Below are positions 1-9,544 of a stretch of 64,000 nucleotides of DNA, in pieces. Position numbers and translations under genes: made by a program. The stretch is from an uncultured Bacteroidales bacterium. GTDB taxonomy: Bacteria; Bacteroidota; Bacteroidia; Bacteroidales; FEN-979. Location of the stretch: positions 1-64,000 of the forward strand of contig CAIQUS010000069.1 in assembly GCA_903875045.1 (NCBI GenBank), read 5' to 3'. Within the stretch, counting starts at the first letter, position 1; each line of letters begins with the position of its first letter. The notes under the pieces are model-generated. The model searched no databases, was not told where the DNA came from, and was given only the letters and a program-made list of their open reading frames with translations.

Positions 1-2
1 CC

Positions 3-344
3 AACAACTTTTTTCACAAGGCCACGGATATAGCGTTCCTTTATAAAAACAGATGGGCAGTGGAAACCTTCTTTAAATGGATGAAGGGACACTTGCGTAT
101 CAAGGCTTTCTGGGGAAATACTGAAAATGCTGTTCGGATACAGGTTTATGTAGCTATCATCACATATTGCACCGTTGCAATCCTCGCAAGAAAGCTGCAA
201 TTTAACAGGAGCGTCTATGAAGTTTTGAGAATATTGGGTAGCTCCCTTCTGGCAAAAGACAATATCAAGGAGTTGTTCCAGCTTGAAGAGCCGAAGCAAA
301 ATCACGATGACGAGCAGTTGCAATTGGAGTTCAATATTTTTTAA
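3..344 (+). CDS. IS4-family transposase, C-terminal fragment (continues off the left edge)
   Basis: C-terminal part of a DDE transposase; the frame is open to the window edge, so the N-terminal two thirds lie outside. The fragment reads YKNRWAVETFFKWMK, which fits the IS4-family Y-(2)-R-(3)-E-(6)-K signature around the catalytic glutamate. It continues with RIKAFWG and ENAVRIQ, common in Bacteroidota IS4 elements, then a hydrophobic helix and an acidic tail ending at TAA. An internal GTG at 60 is not the real start. The right inverted repeat of the element should lie in the AT-rich stretch 345-388, but it cannot be defined without the left end. Confidence 0.87.
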   Translation, partial: NNFFHKATDIAFLYKNRWAVETFFKWMKGHLRIKAFWGNTENAVRIQVYVAIITYCTVAILARKLQFNRSVYEVLRILGSSLLAKDNIKELFQLEEPKQNHDDEQLQLEFNIF

Positions 345-388
345 CATTTTTTAATAGACACTAGTGATTTTGTTTTTTAAATTTCATT

Positions 389-1147
389 ATGACCAAAACT
401 ATATTTATCACCGGGGCAACTGCAGGCTTCGGCAAGGCTATCGCCAAAAAATTTGCTGAAAACGGTTATAACCTGATCATCACCGGCAGACGGAAAGTAC
501 TATTGGACGAATTTGCCAAGGAACTTATCATTACATATAATATTGAGGTGCTGCCACTTTGTTTCGATGTCAGGATATTGAAGCAGGTAGAAGAAGCCAT
601 AACCAGTTTGCCTGAAAAGTGGAAAAGCATAGATGTTCTAGTAAACAATGCCGGGCTTGCCGCAGGGTTAAATACCATTCATGAAGCAGTTTTGGATGAT
701 TGGGACCGCATGATAGACACAAATGTGAAGGGTTTGCTTTATATGACACGTTTCGTCTCCCCATTGATGGTTGAAAGGAAACAAGGCCACATCATCAACA
801 TCGGATCAATAGCCGGCAAAGAAGTTTACCCGATGGGGAATGTTTATTGCGGTACAAAATTCGCCGTGGATGCCATCACCAAGGGGACCCGTATTGACCT
901 GGTTACGCATAATATCAAGGTGACACAAATTTCACCAGGCGCGGCAAATACTGAATTCTCGCTTGTCAGGTTCAAAGGCGATAAAGTTCGTGCCGACAAT
1001 GTATACAATGGGTTTCAACCCCTTTCAGCTGAAGATATTGCCGATGCAGCTTTTTATGTAACAACTCTTCCTGCTCATGTAAACATCAATGACCTGGTGC
1101 TGATGCCGACAGCACAGGCAAGCGCAGTGAATTTTTATAAAAAGTAA
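389..1147 (+). CDS. SDR family NAD(P)-dependent oxidoreductase (YdfG-like)
   Basis: Classical short-chain dehydrogenase of 252 residues, the usual length. The Rossmann motif TGATAGFG is at residues 8-15, NNAG at 86-89, the catalytic Ser at 140 (INIGS) and the Tyr/Lys pair at 153/157 (YCGTK). RR at 34-35, just after the second strand, suggests NADP preference. It most resembles the YdfG group, NADP-dependent 3-hydroxy acid or L-allo-threonine dehydrogenases, but the substrate cannot be read from sequence. It stands alone between the transposase fragment and the chemosensory operon. With only 44 bases to the transposase stop, its promoter may be partly inside the insertion sequence end. Confidence 0.9.
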   Translation: MTKTIFITGATAGFGKAIAKKFAENGYNLIITGRRKVLLDEFAKELIITYNIEVLPLCFDVRILKQVEEAITSLPEKWKSIDVLVNNAGLAAGLNTIHEAVLDDWDRMIDTNVKGLLYMTRFVSPLMVERKQGHIINIGSIAGKEVYPMGNVYCGTKFAVDAITKGTRIDLVTHNIKVTQISPGAANTEFSLVRFKGDKVRADNVYNGFQPLSAEDIADAAFYVTTLPAHVNINDLVLMPTAQASAVNFYKK

Positions 1148-1227
1148 ACACAAAAAAGGGTAAATCGGAATAATTAGCCTTATAAAATATTCATCATCCG
1201 AAATGATTTCGGTAGTTACTTTATTTG

Positions 1228-1236
1228 TATCTTTAC
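1228..1236 (+). promoter_or_regulatory. possible -7 box upstream of the chemosensory operon
   Basis: TATCTTTAC, one or two positions off the Bacteroidota TAnnTTTG consensus, about 100 bases before the first cheW. No convincing -33 TTTG was found at the right distance. Confidence 0.3.
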
Positions 1237-1338
1237 AAATAGAAAACTCTATCTTGCTTCTCTGACTCGAAAAAACGTTGCATATCAGCAGTTTAATGTT
1301 TTTTTTCTTGAGTTATTCTCCACGGCTAAATTTTTTTT

Positions 1339-1860
1339 ATGGACAAAGCCTACAAGTTAGTCGTATTCCGATTGGACGAACAACAGTTTTCAATCCATCT
1401 TTCGATTGTTGACAGGATAATTCCAATCCTGGAGATTCATCCGTTACCCAGGGCTCCAGAGTATATCATGGGAACCATCAATTACCAGGGAATATTTCTT
1501 CCCGTCGTAAATTTGCGCAAACTCTTTTTACTACCGCAACGGGAGTTGGAGTTGAGCGATCATTTAATTATTACCATCATTTCAAGGAACAAAATAGCCC
1601 TTTGGGTTGATAAGGTTAGTGAAATTATGGAATTGAATGAGGAGGAGATCACCAATACGGAAAAAATACTTTTGGATGTAGATTATGTGCAGGGTTTATT
1701 CAAACTGCATGATGGGATGGTGGTTATTCACGACCTGGAGAAATTTCTCACCCCTGAACAAATTGCAAGGTTGGAAGCTTCATTGATTAAAAAAGTCGAA
1801 CAAAAGCAGAAAAAGAACCCAAAGAGAAATATTAACAAAACCGTGGAACCACCCCGATGA
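1339..1860 (+). CDS. cheW: CheW-type coupling protein, first copy
   Basis: CheW-domain scaffold of 173 residues that links the chemoreceptor to the CheA kinase in cytoplasmic arrays. It has the CheW beta-barrel features: an N-terminal FRLDEQQFSI strand, IIPILEIHPLPRAP, then IMGTINYQGIFLPVVNLR, the segment CheW normally uses for CheA and receptor contacts. The C-terminal 25 residues are rich in Lys, Gln and Asn and look like a flexible tail. It is the first gene of the operon. Its stop overlaps the next start as ATGA (1857-1860), so it is probably translationally coupled to cheR. In Wsp terms it occupies the WspB position. Confidence 0.92.
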   Translation: MDKAYKLVVFRLDEQQFSIHLSIVDRIIPILEIHPLPRAPEYIMGTINYQGIFLPVVNLRKLFLLPQRELELSDHLIITIISRNKIALWVDKVSEIMELNEEEITNTEKILLDVDYVQGLFKLHDGMVVIHDLEKFLTPEQIARLEASLIKKVEQKQKKNPKRNINKTVEPPR

Positions 1861-3404
1861 CCAACAAGATGCCCGATTCATTAATTTGGTTGCTGAGAGA
1901 GCATATTCATGCGAACCTGGGATTGAGTTTTTCTGAAGGCTCCGGGAAAGAGCTGACCCGAAAAATAGAATATGCGGCAAAAGCCTTTGGTTATTCAAAT
2001 CCAATACGTTTTGTAGAATGGTTGCTGATCAATAAACTTACAATTCAGCAAACAGGTGAACTGGCAAGTCATTTGACCATCGGCGAGACCTATTTTTTCA
2101 GAGAAATGAAGGGGTTTGACTTTCTTGAGCGTATTTATCTGCCCGGATTAATTCAAAAGCGATTTGGAGCCAGTAAACGTCTTCGTGTTTGGTGTGCCGG
2201 ATGTGCAACGGGTGAAGAGGCTTATTCTTTGGCAATTATTTTGTTGCAATCGATTCCTGATATACAACTTTGGGATGTTTCGATCCTGGCGACTGACATC
2301 AATTCAGTATTCCTTGAAAAAGCGAGAAAGGGTATCTATTCCAAATGGTCGTTCAGGAATAAATCAGAAACCTTTATCAGCAAGTACTTCACTACAACAG
2401 ATTCGTGCGAATTCCATATTCTTCCAAGGATCAAAAAGATGGTTACATTTGCCTCATTGAATCTCGCCGGCGACAGCTACCCATCCATCACGACAAATAC
2501 TGGTTCAATCGACATCATTTTCTGCCGCAATGTATTGATTTATTTCTCTCAGGAGGGAGCTCGTACGGTAACCAGTCATTTTTACGATTCTTTGGTTGAT
2601 GGAGGAATCCTGGTGGTAAGTCCGGTGGAGGTTTCCGGAATGATTTCGCCAAAATTCAGTAAAATCAATTATACAGGCTTCACGATTTTTCATAAAGGAG
2701 AGGTGAAAGCAGATGAAAAGCATGCAGATTCGCGCATAATTCCAATACTCCAGAATGTTTTATCAGAACCATTTACAGAACAAACGCAAAAAAAACAGAC
2801 CATACCCGATCCACAATTCGAGTATAACCGGTTGAATGCACTGTTACCAAAAAAAACATTGGTAGCAAGTCCCTCAACAGTCGATTCCGGATTTATCCAG
2901 GCGAAGCAACTTTATGAAAAGGGCTCATTTGAGGATGCAGAATCAGTCCTTTACGGGTTGATGAAAAAAGAAAATCATAAAAACAGTGCCACAATTTCAT
3001 TGCTTGCAAAAACGAAAGCACATCTTGGGAAATTATACGAGGCTATTGATTTTTGTGAACAAAGTGTGAAGCTTGATAAACTTGACCCGGGATTATATTA
3101 CTTTTGGGCAACGGTGATGCAGGAGATTGGAGATGACATCAAAGCGATTGATTTACTGAACAAGGCACTCTACCTTGACCATGATTTTGTGCTGGCACAT
3201 TTTTTATTGGGAACACTGGCAATTAAATCGGGGAATCAGGAAATGGGCAGAAAATCTTATTCAAATGCATTGGAGAGTCTTTCCAGGCTTCAAACAGATG
3301 ATATCCTGCCAGAATCAGATGGCATCACTGCAGGCAGGTTCAGTGAGATATTGAATTCAATAACCTGCGATCACATTGAATACAAGGCTCGAAACCAGGA
3401 ATAG
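1857..3404 (+). CDS. cheR: CheR-type receptor methyltransferase with C-terminal TPR repeats
   Basis: SAM-dependent glutamate methyltransferase that modifies the adjacent chemoreceptor. The N-terminal all-alpha CheR domain is residues 1-80, ending in HLTIGETYFFRE. The SAM-binding motif VWCAGCATGE is at 111-120, and a CRNVLIYF motif typical of CheR follows near 225. Residues about 345-490 form tetratricopeptide-like helices. At 515 residues it is nearly twice the length of E. coli CheR. The CheR-TPR architecture is that of WspC and FrzF, where the TPR part tunes methylation or complex assembly. It overlaps cheW by four bases and is 27 bases from the second cheW. Confidence 0.92.
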   Translation: MTNKMPDSLIWLLREHIHANLGLSFSEGSGKELTRKIEYAAKAFGYSNPIRFVEWLLINKLTIQQTGELASHLTIGETYFFREMKGFDFLERIYLPGLIQKRFGASKRLRVWCAGCATGEEAYSLAIILLQSIPDIQLWDVSILATDINSVFLEKARKGIYSKWSFRNKSETFISKYFTTTDSCEFHILPRIKKMVTFASLNLAGDSYPSITTNTGSIDIIFCRNVLIYFSQEGARTVTSHFYDSLVDGGILVVSPVEVSGMISPKFSKINYTGFTIFHKGEVKADEKHADSRIIPILQNVLSEPFTEQTQKKQTIPDPQFEYNRLNALLPKKTLVASPSTVDSGFIQAKQLYEKGSFEDAESVLYGLMKKENHKNSATISLLAKTKAHLGKLYEAIDFCEQSVKLDKLDPGLYYFWATVMQEIGDDIKAIDLLNKALYLDHDFVLAHFLLGTLAIKSGNQEMGRKSYSNALESLSRLQTDDILPESDGITAGRFSEILNSITCDHIEYKARNQE

Positions 3405-3431
3405 GTCTGCTCAAAAAAACCAACAGATAAT

Positions 3432-3980
3432 ATGTATACTGAGGGGGAAATAATAAAAATGGATCCGGAAAAAAAACGCATGATCCTGAAACAGCGGGCA
3501 GCCCTGTTTTCAAAAGCACCAGAGAAAGAAACCGACCTTGGCCTTCAAATTGATGGTTTATTGTTCTTGCTTACCGAGGAGCAATATATCATCGATGCCA
3601 ACTTCGTTGTTGAGGTGATCCCATTGAAAGAACTGACCCCACTTCCCTGTGCTCCTGCGTTTATCCTTGGAATTATCAATGTTCGTGGAAAAGTTCTCTC
3701 TGTCGTAAACCTGAAAACATTTTTAGGTCTGCCGGAAAAAGGGATTACAAACCTCAACCGGGTTATTGTATTAAAACGGTCCGATATTGAATTGGGAATT
3801 CTCGTGGATGAGATCGTTGGGAAGGTTGCCGTATTTCCTGATCAACTTAAAACACTTATGTCAACCATTACTGGTGCAAAAAAAGAATATTTGTCAGGTA
3901 TCACTGCAACGAGGGCGCTGATGTTTAATATTGAGAAATTTTTGGCATCCTCCTCCATAATTGTGGATGAGGAGGTTTGA
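3432..3980 (+). CDS. cheW: CheW-type coupling protein, second copy
   Basis: Second CheW-domain protein, 182 residues, with an extra basic N-terminal segment of about 40 residues (MDPEKKRMILKQRAALF) before the barrel. Recognisable elements are EQYIIDANFVVEVIPLKELTP, LPCAPAFILGIINVRGKVL and VVNLKTFLGLPE. Two different CheW proteins flanking a CheR-TPR gene is the arrangement of wspB-wspC-wspD. Start choice is uncertain: ATG 3432 is used here, but ATG at 3462 (MDPEKK) is equally plausible. A 7-base tandem array begins two bases after the stop. Confidence 0.9.
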   Translation: MYTEGEIIKMDPEKKRMILKQRAALFSKAPEKETDLGLQIDGLLFLLTEEQYIIDANFVVEVIPLKELTPLPCAPAFILGIINVRGKVLSVVNLKTFLGLPEKGITNLNRVIVLKRSDIELGILVDEIVGKVAVFPDQLKTLMSTITGAKKEYLSGITATRALMFNIEKFLASSSIIVDEEV

Positions 3981-3982
3981 TG

Positions 3983-4020
3983 TGGAAATTGGAAATTGGA
4001 AATTGAAAATTAGTAATTGG
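3983..4020 (+). repeat. tandem array, 7-base unit GGAAATT
   Basis: Three perfect GGAAATT units then degenerate copies, filling the gap between the second cheW and the receptor gene. The same unit family recurs at 27388, 51330, 61565 and 62408. Confidence 0.9.
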
Positions 4021-4040
4021 TAATCCTATAATCATACAAT

Positions 4041-6146
4041 ATGAAAATCAAACACTTTTTTACAAGAAGAATCAGCACCAAACTCATTGCCTTGATGTTG
4101 ATCGTATCAGTCGTCCCGGTCATGGTTATCGGTTTTTTAAGCTATAGCAACGCTAAAAATGCACTGGAAAAGGCCGTTACAGAGACACTAACGGTTGCAA
4201 CCGTTTCAAAGGGGCATCATGTGGAGGATATTTTGACCAGCACGATGGATATATTATTAAGTACAACCTCGCTGGCTGTTTTCAAGGATAATTTAGCCAA
4301 TATTGAAAATGGAAGGAATTCGGAAGCGTCATTGAGAACCCTGGCATTGGTGATGAGCAATCTGGTAGAGAACAGTAATACTTTTTACCGGGCGAAGGTG
4401 TTGAACAATAAAGGCATGGTGGTTGCGGTTACGAATGATTTGAATAACGAAAAACCCGGGGATAACCGATCCGACAGGGACTATTTTAAAGAAGGTATGA
4501 AAGGACCGTTTATTTCGGAGCCTTACTTTTCATCCTCCGACGGAGTGGCCCAAATTGCTTATTCGGCTCCGATTTATGATAAATCAAATGTTCCTATCGG
4601 GGTGCTGATCATCCACCAGGCACTTAAAAGCATCAGGAATTCAAAAGGCCGCACGGGTGGTATCGGGTTGAACGATATCACAACGACCAAGGCAGGCCAT
4701 GGTCAAACCGGTGAAACTTATATTGTTACGAAAGATGGATTGTTATTTACCGAAAGCAGGTATGATTCTACGGCATTTATGAAATACAAAGCACCGCCGT
4801 GTATTTTGGCAAATGTAACCAACGACTCTCCAATTCTGGAGCCTTACCTTGATTATCATGAAATTCTGACCATTGGAAAAGCGGTAGCCATCAAAGGAAC
4901 CGATTGGGTTCTTGTTGGTGAATTGGACAAGGAGGAAGCTTTTGGTGCTATTTATAAACTGCAGTACCAGATGTTCCTTATTACCTTTATTATTATTGTA
5001 CTGGTTACCTTGCTGGCATGGTTCTTTGCGCGCTATTTCTCGGCACCTATCGTGCAGTTGACAGAGGTTGCCAAATCGATGGCTACCGGAGCACTGAACC
5101 AGGTATTTGCCGTGCATCAAAAGGATGAACTGGGAGAACTGGGCAACTCTTTTAAAGCCATGCAGCAAAGCTTGCAGGTAAAGGCAGAGGAGGCACGCGA
5201 CATTGCCGAAGGCAATCTGACCATCGACATTCAACTTCTTTCTGATAAGGATGTTATGGGGCAATCATTTAAAATAATGGTAGAAAAACTCAGGGTACAG
5301 TTTAACGAAATCAGTGAAGGCATTAATGTGCTGGCATCTTCCTCCAGTGAGATCATGGCTTCGGTTACCCAACTTGCAGCAAGTTCTGCCGAAACAGCTA
5401 CTTCCGTGGGTGAGACAACGACCACCGTGGAAGAGGTGAAGCAAACAGCCGAAGTTGCTAACCAAAAAGCCAAAGCCGTATCGGAAAATGCGGTGAGAAC
5501 TACTGAAATCTCTGCTGATGGAACAAAAGCCATCGCAAATACCATTGAAGGGATGAACAGAATACGGCAACACATGAACGCCATTGCGGCGATGGTTGTG
5601 AGGTTAAGTGATCAAAGCCAGACCATTGGAGAAATCACCGCTTCGGTGAATGAACTTGCCGAACAATCAAATCTGCTGGCGGTCAATGCCGCCATTGAAG
5701 CAGCAAAAGCAGGCGAGCAAGGGAAAGGATTTACGGTAGTGGCTCAGGAAATAAAAATGCTTTCTGATCGTTCGAAGGAAGCTACTGTTCAGATTCGTAG
5801 TGTTTTACGGGATATTCAAAAGTCTATCAGCTCGGCGGTAATGGCAACGGAAGAGGGAGGAAAAGCGGTAGATGAGGGATTAAAACTCACCACCTTATCA
5901 GGTGATACGATCAAAACCCTCTCTGAAAGCGTTACGGAGGCAGCAAGGGCAGCGATCCAGATTGCCGCCTCGAGCCAGCAACAACTCGAAGGGATGGATC
6001 AGGTGGTAACAGCAATGGAAAATATCAAAGAAGCAAGTGTACAGGCTGCAGCAAGTACTCAGCAATCTGTTGATTCAGTGAATGATTTACAGAAGGTTGG
6101 TCAAAAACTGGATGCATTAATGAAACAATACAAACTTGTCAAATGA
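4041..6146 (+). CDS. methyl-accepting chemotaxis protein, periplasmic Cache sensor, HAMP
   Basis: Transmembrane chemoreceptor of 701 residues, the likely stimulus sensor of this operon. TM1 is about residues 12-34. A large periplasmic region of about 270 residues follows, with dCache-like features (SDRDYFKEGMKG, FISEPYFSSSDG, IAYSAPIYD). TM2 is about 310-332, HAMP about 333-387, then a long coiled coil. The highly conserved signalling tip (NLLAVNAAIEAAKAGEQGKG, then FTVVAQEI) is near residues 545-570. There is no C-terminal NWETF-type tether pentapeptide, so methylation probably relies on the dedicated CheR and CheB. Unlike WspA, the sensor is Cache-type, so it probably binds a small ligand. 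It overlaps cheA by ATGA. Confidence 0.94.
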   Translation: MKIKHFFTRRISTKLIALMLIVSVVPVMVIGFLSYSNAKNALEKAVTETLTVATVSKGHHVEDILTSTMDILLSTTSLAVFKDNLANIENGRNSEASLRTLALVMSNLVENSNTFYRAKVLNNKGMVVAVTNDLNNEKPGDNRSDRDYFKEGMKGPFISEPYFSSSDGVAQIAYSAPIYDKSNVPIGVLIIHQALKSIRNSKGRTGGIGLNDITTTKAGHGQTGETYIVTKDGLLFTESRYDSTAFMKYKAPPCILANVTNDSPILEPYLDYHEILTIGKAVAIKGTDWVLVGELDKEEAFGAIYKLQYQMFLITFIIIVLVTLLAWFFARYFSAPIVQLTEVAKSMATGALNQVFAVHQKDELGELGNSFKAMQQSLQVKAEEARDIAEGNLTIDIQLLSDKDVMGQSFKIMVEKLRVQFNEISEGINVLASSSSEIMASVTQLAASSAETATSVGETTTTVEEVKQTAEVANQKAKAVSENAVRTTEISADGTKAIANTIEGMNRIRQHMNAIAAMVVRLSDQSQTIGEITASVNELAEQSNLLAVNAAIEAAKAGEQGKGFTVVAQEIKMLSDRSKEATVQIRSVLRDIQKSISSAVMATEEGGKAVDEGLKLTTLSGDTIKTLSESVTEAARAAIQIAASSQQQLEGMDQVVTAMENIKEASVQAAASTQQSVDSVNDLQKVGQKLDALMKQYKLVK

Positions 6147-8452
6147 ATAGTCGGGAAGAATTTTTAAAGAAAATACGAGCGACTTTCAGAATAGAAGCCT
6201 CAGAGGGCATCACAAATCTTACCTCCAATCTCATAGAGTTGGAAAAGGAACCTCCTGAAGAACGGCAAACGCAGATTATTGAAGCAATTTACAGGGAAGC
6301 ACACAGTCTGAAAGGAGCAGCCCGGGCAGTCAATAATACTGAAATTGAACGGATTTGTCAGTCACTTGAAAGTGTGTTTTCTGCCATGAAGGATAAAACC
6401 ACTAAGGTTGTTCCCCATCTGTTCGACCTTTTTCACCTGACAATTAATACATTAACCGATATACTTGCCATTGGCGATACAGGTGAAATTACCTCCGCCA
6501 TCAGAGATCGTGTTGACGAGGTCTCTTTGAAATTATCGCAGGTGGAAAAGGGCGAACTTGCTGCTATCGAAAAATCTGAAGTGGTGTTGCCCGCAAACCC
6601 TGAACCTGTAATTGTACCGGTTAAAGTCGCCTTGCCTGAACCACAAAAGAATACTGTTAAAGAACCTTTTGGTTTAAAGCAGGACAATACCATCAGGATT
6701 TCAATTGAAAAACTTGATAATTTACTGTTTCAGGCTGAAGAGATGCTCGCCCTGAAGCAAATATTTCATCACTTTGGTGACGGGTTGCATCTGACTGTCA
6801 AAAAACTGAGTATCTGGGCACATGAAGCCGCTGAAGTTTCATTGACGGTAAGTGATGCTCAACAAAAAATAAATGGGAAGCCAGCCGGAGAACGGCTTAC
6901 TCCCTTTGAAGAGCAGGTAAAAAAAATGGCTCAGTTTATTGAATGGGGGACGTCGCTCATCAAAACTGTTGAAGGCGACCTGGGTAAAATGAGAAAATTT
7001 TCGGTTCAGGAAACATATAGTTCCGGAGCAAAAATTGAGTCCCTTCTGGATGAGGTGAAAAAAATGATTTCCGTTCCCTTTTCTGCCATTCTCGATGTTT
7101 TTCCAAAAGCAGCCCGTGATTTATCAAAGGACATAGGCAAAGAGGTTGTTGTTGTAATTTCTGGGGCAGAAATGGAAATTGACCGGCGGATACTCGAAGA
7201 GATGAGGAATCCACTGATGCACCTGCTGCGAAACAGTGTGGATCATGGTATTGAAAAACCCCAGGTCAGAAAACAGAATAACAAACCCGAAAAAGGAACG
7301 ATACAACTGGCCATAAGCCGTTTGGAAAACAATAAGGTTGAGATTACCCTCACCGATGATGGCGCCGGCATTGATCTGGAAAAGCTAAAAAGAAAATACA
7401 TCAGGCAAGAGAAAATTCCTGTGGCAGAAGTTGACCAAATCGATGAACAGGTTCTGGTAAACTATATTTTTAAAACTGGGATCTCTACTACTGAAATGAT
7501 CACTGATTTATCGGGAAGAGGTTTGGGGTTGGCAATTGTGCAGGAGAAAATTGAACAATTGGGAGGATCGGTCTCTGTTAAAACCTTACAGGGGAAGGGA
7601 ACCGAATTTAAAATTCAAATCCCGCTAACCCTGGTTACCTTCAGAGGAGTTCGCATGCGTGTCGGGGACAGGGAGTTCATTGCACCTACTTCTAAAATTG
7701 AACGAGTGCTTCGTCTGAAAAAAACAGAGATCAAACCCATTGAGAACAAACCTTCCATACCCTATCAGGAAGGTTTTATCCCATTGGTATTTCTGGCGGA
7801 TATTCTCGAATTTCCCTTTAAAGACCAGGAAGATGATCATATTATGATTATTGTATTTGGTTCGAAGGAAAATCAAATTGGGTTTGCAGTTGATGAAATT
7901 ATGGACGAAGAGGTTGTTTTGGTGAAGAAATTCAACCGCCAGTTGAAACGCGTCAGGAATATTGCCGGAGCCACGGTTCTGGGTTCTGGAAAAGTCATTC
8001 CCATCCTTAATGTGTCAGATTTGTTAAAATCTGCTGTGAAAGACACATCATACCGTGGCCTGGCGAAAGGTGTTGAAAAACAGAAAGAAAAGAGCGCTAT
8101 TCTGGTAGTGGAAGATTCCATAACCTCCCGGATGCTTCTCAAAAACATCCTTGAAACGGCAGGGTACAAGGTATCCACTGCCATTGACGGAGTGGATGGT
8201 TATACAAAGGCAAAAGAAGAAACATTTAATCTGATACTTTCTGATGTGGATATGCCGCGGATGAACGGACTTGACATGACCGCTAAAATTCGTGCCGACA
8301 AGACGGTGGCCGACATCCCTATTGTGCTCGTTACCTCATTGTCAAAACGTGAAGACCGTGAACGAGGAATGGAAGTCGGGGCCAATGCCTACATCGTAAA
8401 AAGCAACTTTGATCAGAGTGATTTACTGGCAGTTGTTGAGAGGTTGATTTAA
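6143..8452 (+). CDS. cheA: hybrid chemotaxis histidine kinase CheA with C-terminal receiver
   Basis: CheA-REC hybrid kinase, 769 residues. The P1/Hpt domain is N-terminal with phospho-acceptor His54 in REAHSLKGAA. A dimerisation helix pair is about 180-300. The ATP-binding domain shows an N box (LMHLLRNSVDHGIEKP, about 354-370), DDGAGID (about 404) and GRGLGLAIV (about 459). The CheW-like P5 domain is about 495-630. A CheY-like receiver occupies about 650-769 with acceptor Asp701 (LSDVDMP). No recognisable P2 CheY-binding domain is present, which fits WspE/FrzE kinases whose fused receiver replaces or buffers CheY. The start overlaps the receptor stop (ATGA). Confidence 0.94.
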   Translation: MNSREEFLKKIRATFRIEASEGITNLTSNLIELEKEPPEERQTQIIEAIYREAHSLKGAARAVNNTEIERICQSLESVFSAMKDKTTKVVPHLFDLFHLTINTLTDILAIGDTGEITSAIRDRVDEVSLKLSQVEKGELAAIEKSEVVLPANPEPVIVPVKVALPEPQKNTVKEPFGLKQDNTIRISIEKLDNLLFQAEEMLALKQIFHHFGDGLHLTVKKLSIWAHEAAEVSLTVSDAQQKINGKPAGERLTPFEEQVKKMAQFIEWGTSLIKTVEGDLGKMRKFSVQETYSSGAKIESLLDEVKKMISVPFSAILDVFPKAARDLSKDIGKEVVVVISGAEMEIDRRILEEMRNPLMHLLRNSVDHGIEKPQVRKQNNKPEKGTIQLAISRLENNKVEITLTDDGAGIDLEKLKRKYIRQEKIPVAEVDQIDEQVLVNYIFKTGISTTEMITDLSGRGLGLAIVQEKIEQLGGSVSVKTLQGKGTEFKIQIPLTLVTFRGVRMRVGDREFIAPTSKIERVLRLKKTEIKPIENKPSIPYQEGFIPLVFLADILEFPFKDQEDDHIMIIVFGSKENQIGFAVDEIMDEEVVLVKKFNRQLKRVRNIAGATVLGSGKVIPILNVSDLLKSAVKDTSYRGLAKGVEKQKEKSAILVVEDSITSRMLLKNILETAGYKVSTAIDGVDGYTKAKEETFNLILSDVDMPRMNGLDMTAKIRADKTVADIPIVLVTSLSKREDRERGMEVGANAYIVKSNFDQSDLLAVVERLI

Positions 8453-8480
8453 GTAAAATGGAAACTACTAAATACTACCC

Positions 8481-9533
8481 ATGATAAAGGTTCTGATCGT
8501 CGAAGATTCACGCGTTGTAAGTGAATACCTTCAATACATACTTAGCAACGATCCTCAAATACAAGTGATTGGCAATGTTAGCAACGGCAAACAAGCCATC
8601 GAATTTTTACGGAGTGAAAAACCCGATATCATCAGCATGGATATCGATATGCCGATTATGAACGGACTGGAGGCTACCCGAATCATTATGTCAACCACAC
8701 CCATTCCGATTTTGATCGTTACAGCCAGCCGGAATGTCAATGAAATGTCTGTGTCTATTGAAGCGCTTGCAGCAGGCGCGCTTGGGTTGATTGAAAAACC
8801 GCTTGGGATTGGTCACCCGAGTGAAAAGAAACTGGCAGATGAATTAGTTACGATGATCAAAGTGCTGGCTGAAGTGAAGGTGATCGCCCGAAGGCCAAAA
8901 CAAGCCGTGAAACCCAACACCTCAATTCCTTCTGCCAGGCAGCAAATCCCCCTGGAAGATTATAATGCCTTCAGCCTGGTTGCTATTGGCGTTTCATCGG
9001 GGGGGCCACAAACCCTTCAGCAGGTGTTCGCAAAAATATCCGGTAATTTCCCTGTCCCGATACTGGTAGTCCAGCATATTACCGAAGGATTTCTGGCCGG
9101 CCTGGTGAGCTGGCTGGGGAGAACCACTACTATTCCCATTCAAATTGCGACAAATGGAGAGCAAATTGTTGCCGGTCACATCTATTTCGCCCCAGATAAC
9201 CATCAAATGGGAATCACAAAAACCGGGAGGATTATCCTTGAAAAATGTCCACGAAAAATTGGATTATGCCCTTCTGTAGCTCATTTATTCGAAAGTGTGG
9301 CCAGAGAATATGGAAAATCTGCCATGGGGATAATTTTGACAGGTATGGGGCAGGATGGAGCCCAGGAGTTGAAGGAACTTCGTGATACAGGGGCGCTAAC
9401 CATAGCCCAGGACAAAAAAAGCGCACTTATCCATGGAATGCCAGGGGTCGCTATCCAGTTAAATGCGGCAAAGTATATTTTGAGTGCTGATGAAATTGGT
9501 CAAATGCTATATAAAATGGAAACAAAACCTTAA
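8481..9533 (+). CDS. cheB: CheB-type receptor methylesterase with receiver domain
   Basis: Two-domain response regulator and protein-glutamate methylesterase, 350 residues. The N-terminal receiver has acceptor Asp54 (SMDIDMP). The C-terminal CheB domain shows the catalytic triad: Ser172 in GVSSGG, His199 in VQHI, and Asp292 in GMGQDGA. The segment GHIYFAPDNHQMG is also characteristic. It opposes CheR by removing methyl groups from the adjacent receptor and is activated by phosphotransfer from CheA. It follows cheA by 28 bases, the WspF position. Confidence 0.94.
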   Translation: MIKVLIVEDSRVVSEYLQYILSNDPQIQVIGNVSNGKQAIEFLRSEKPDIISMDIDMPIMNGLEATRIIMSTTPIPILIVTASRNVNEMSVSIEALAAGALGLIEKPLGIGHPSEKKLADELVTMIKVLAEVKVIARRPKQAVKPNTSIPSARQQIPLEDYNAFSLVAIGVSSGGPQTLQQVFAKISGNFPVPILVVQHITEGFLAGLVSWLGRTTTIPIQIATNGEQIVAGHIYFAPDNHQMGITKTGRIILEKCPRKIGLCPSVAHLFESVAREYGKSAMGIILTGMGQDGAQELKELRDTGALTIAQDKKSALIHGMPGVAIQLNAAKYILSADEIGQMLYKMETKP

Positions 9534-9544
9534 ATCAATAGCCC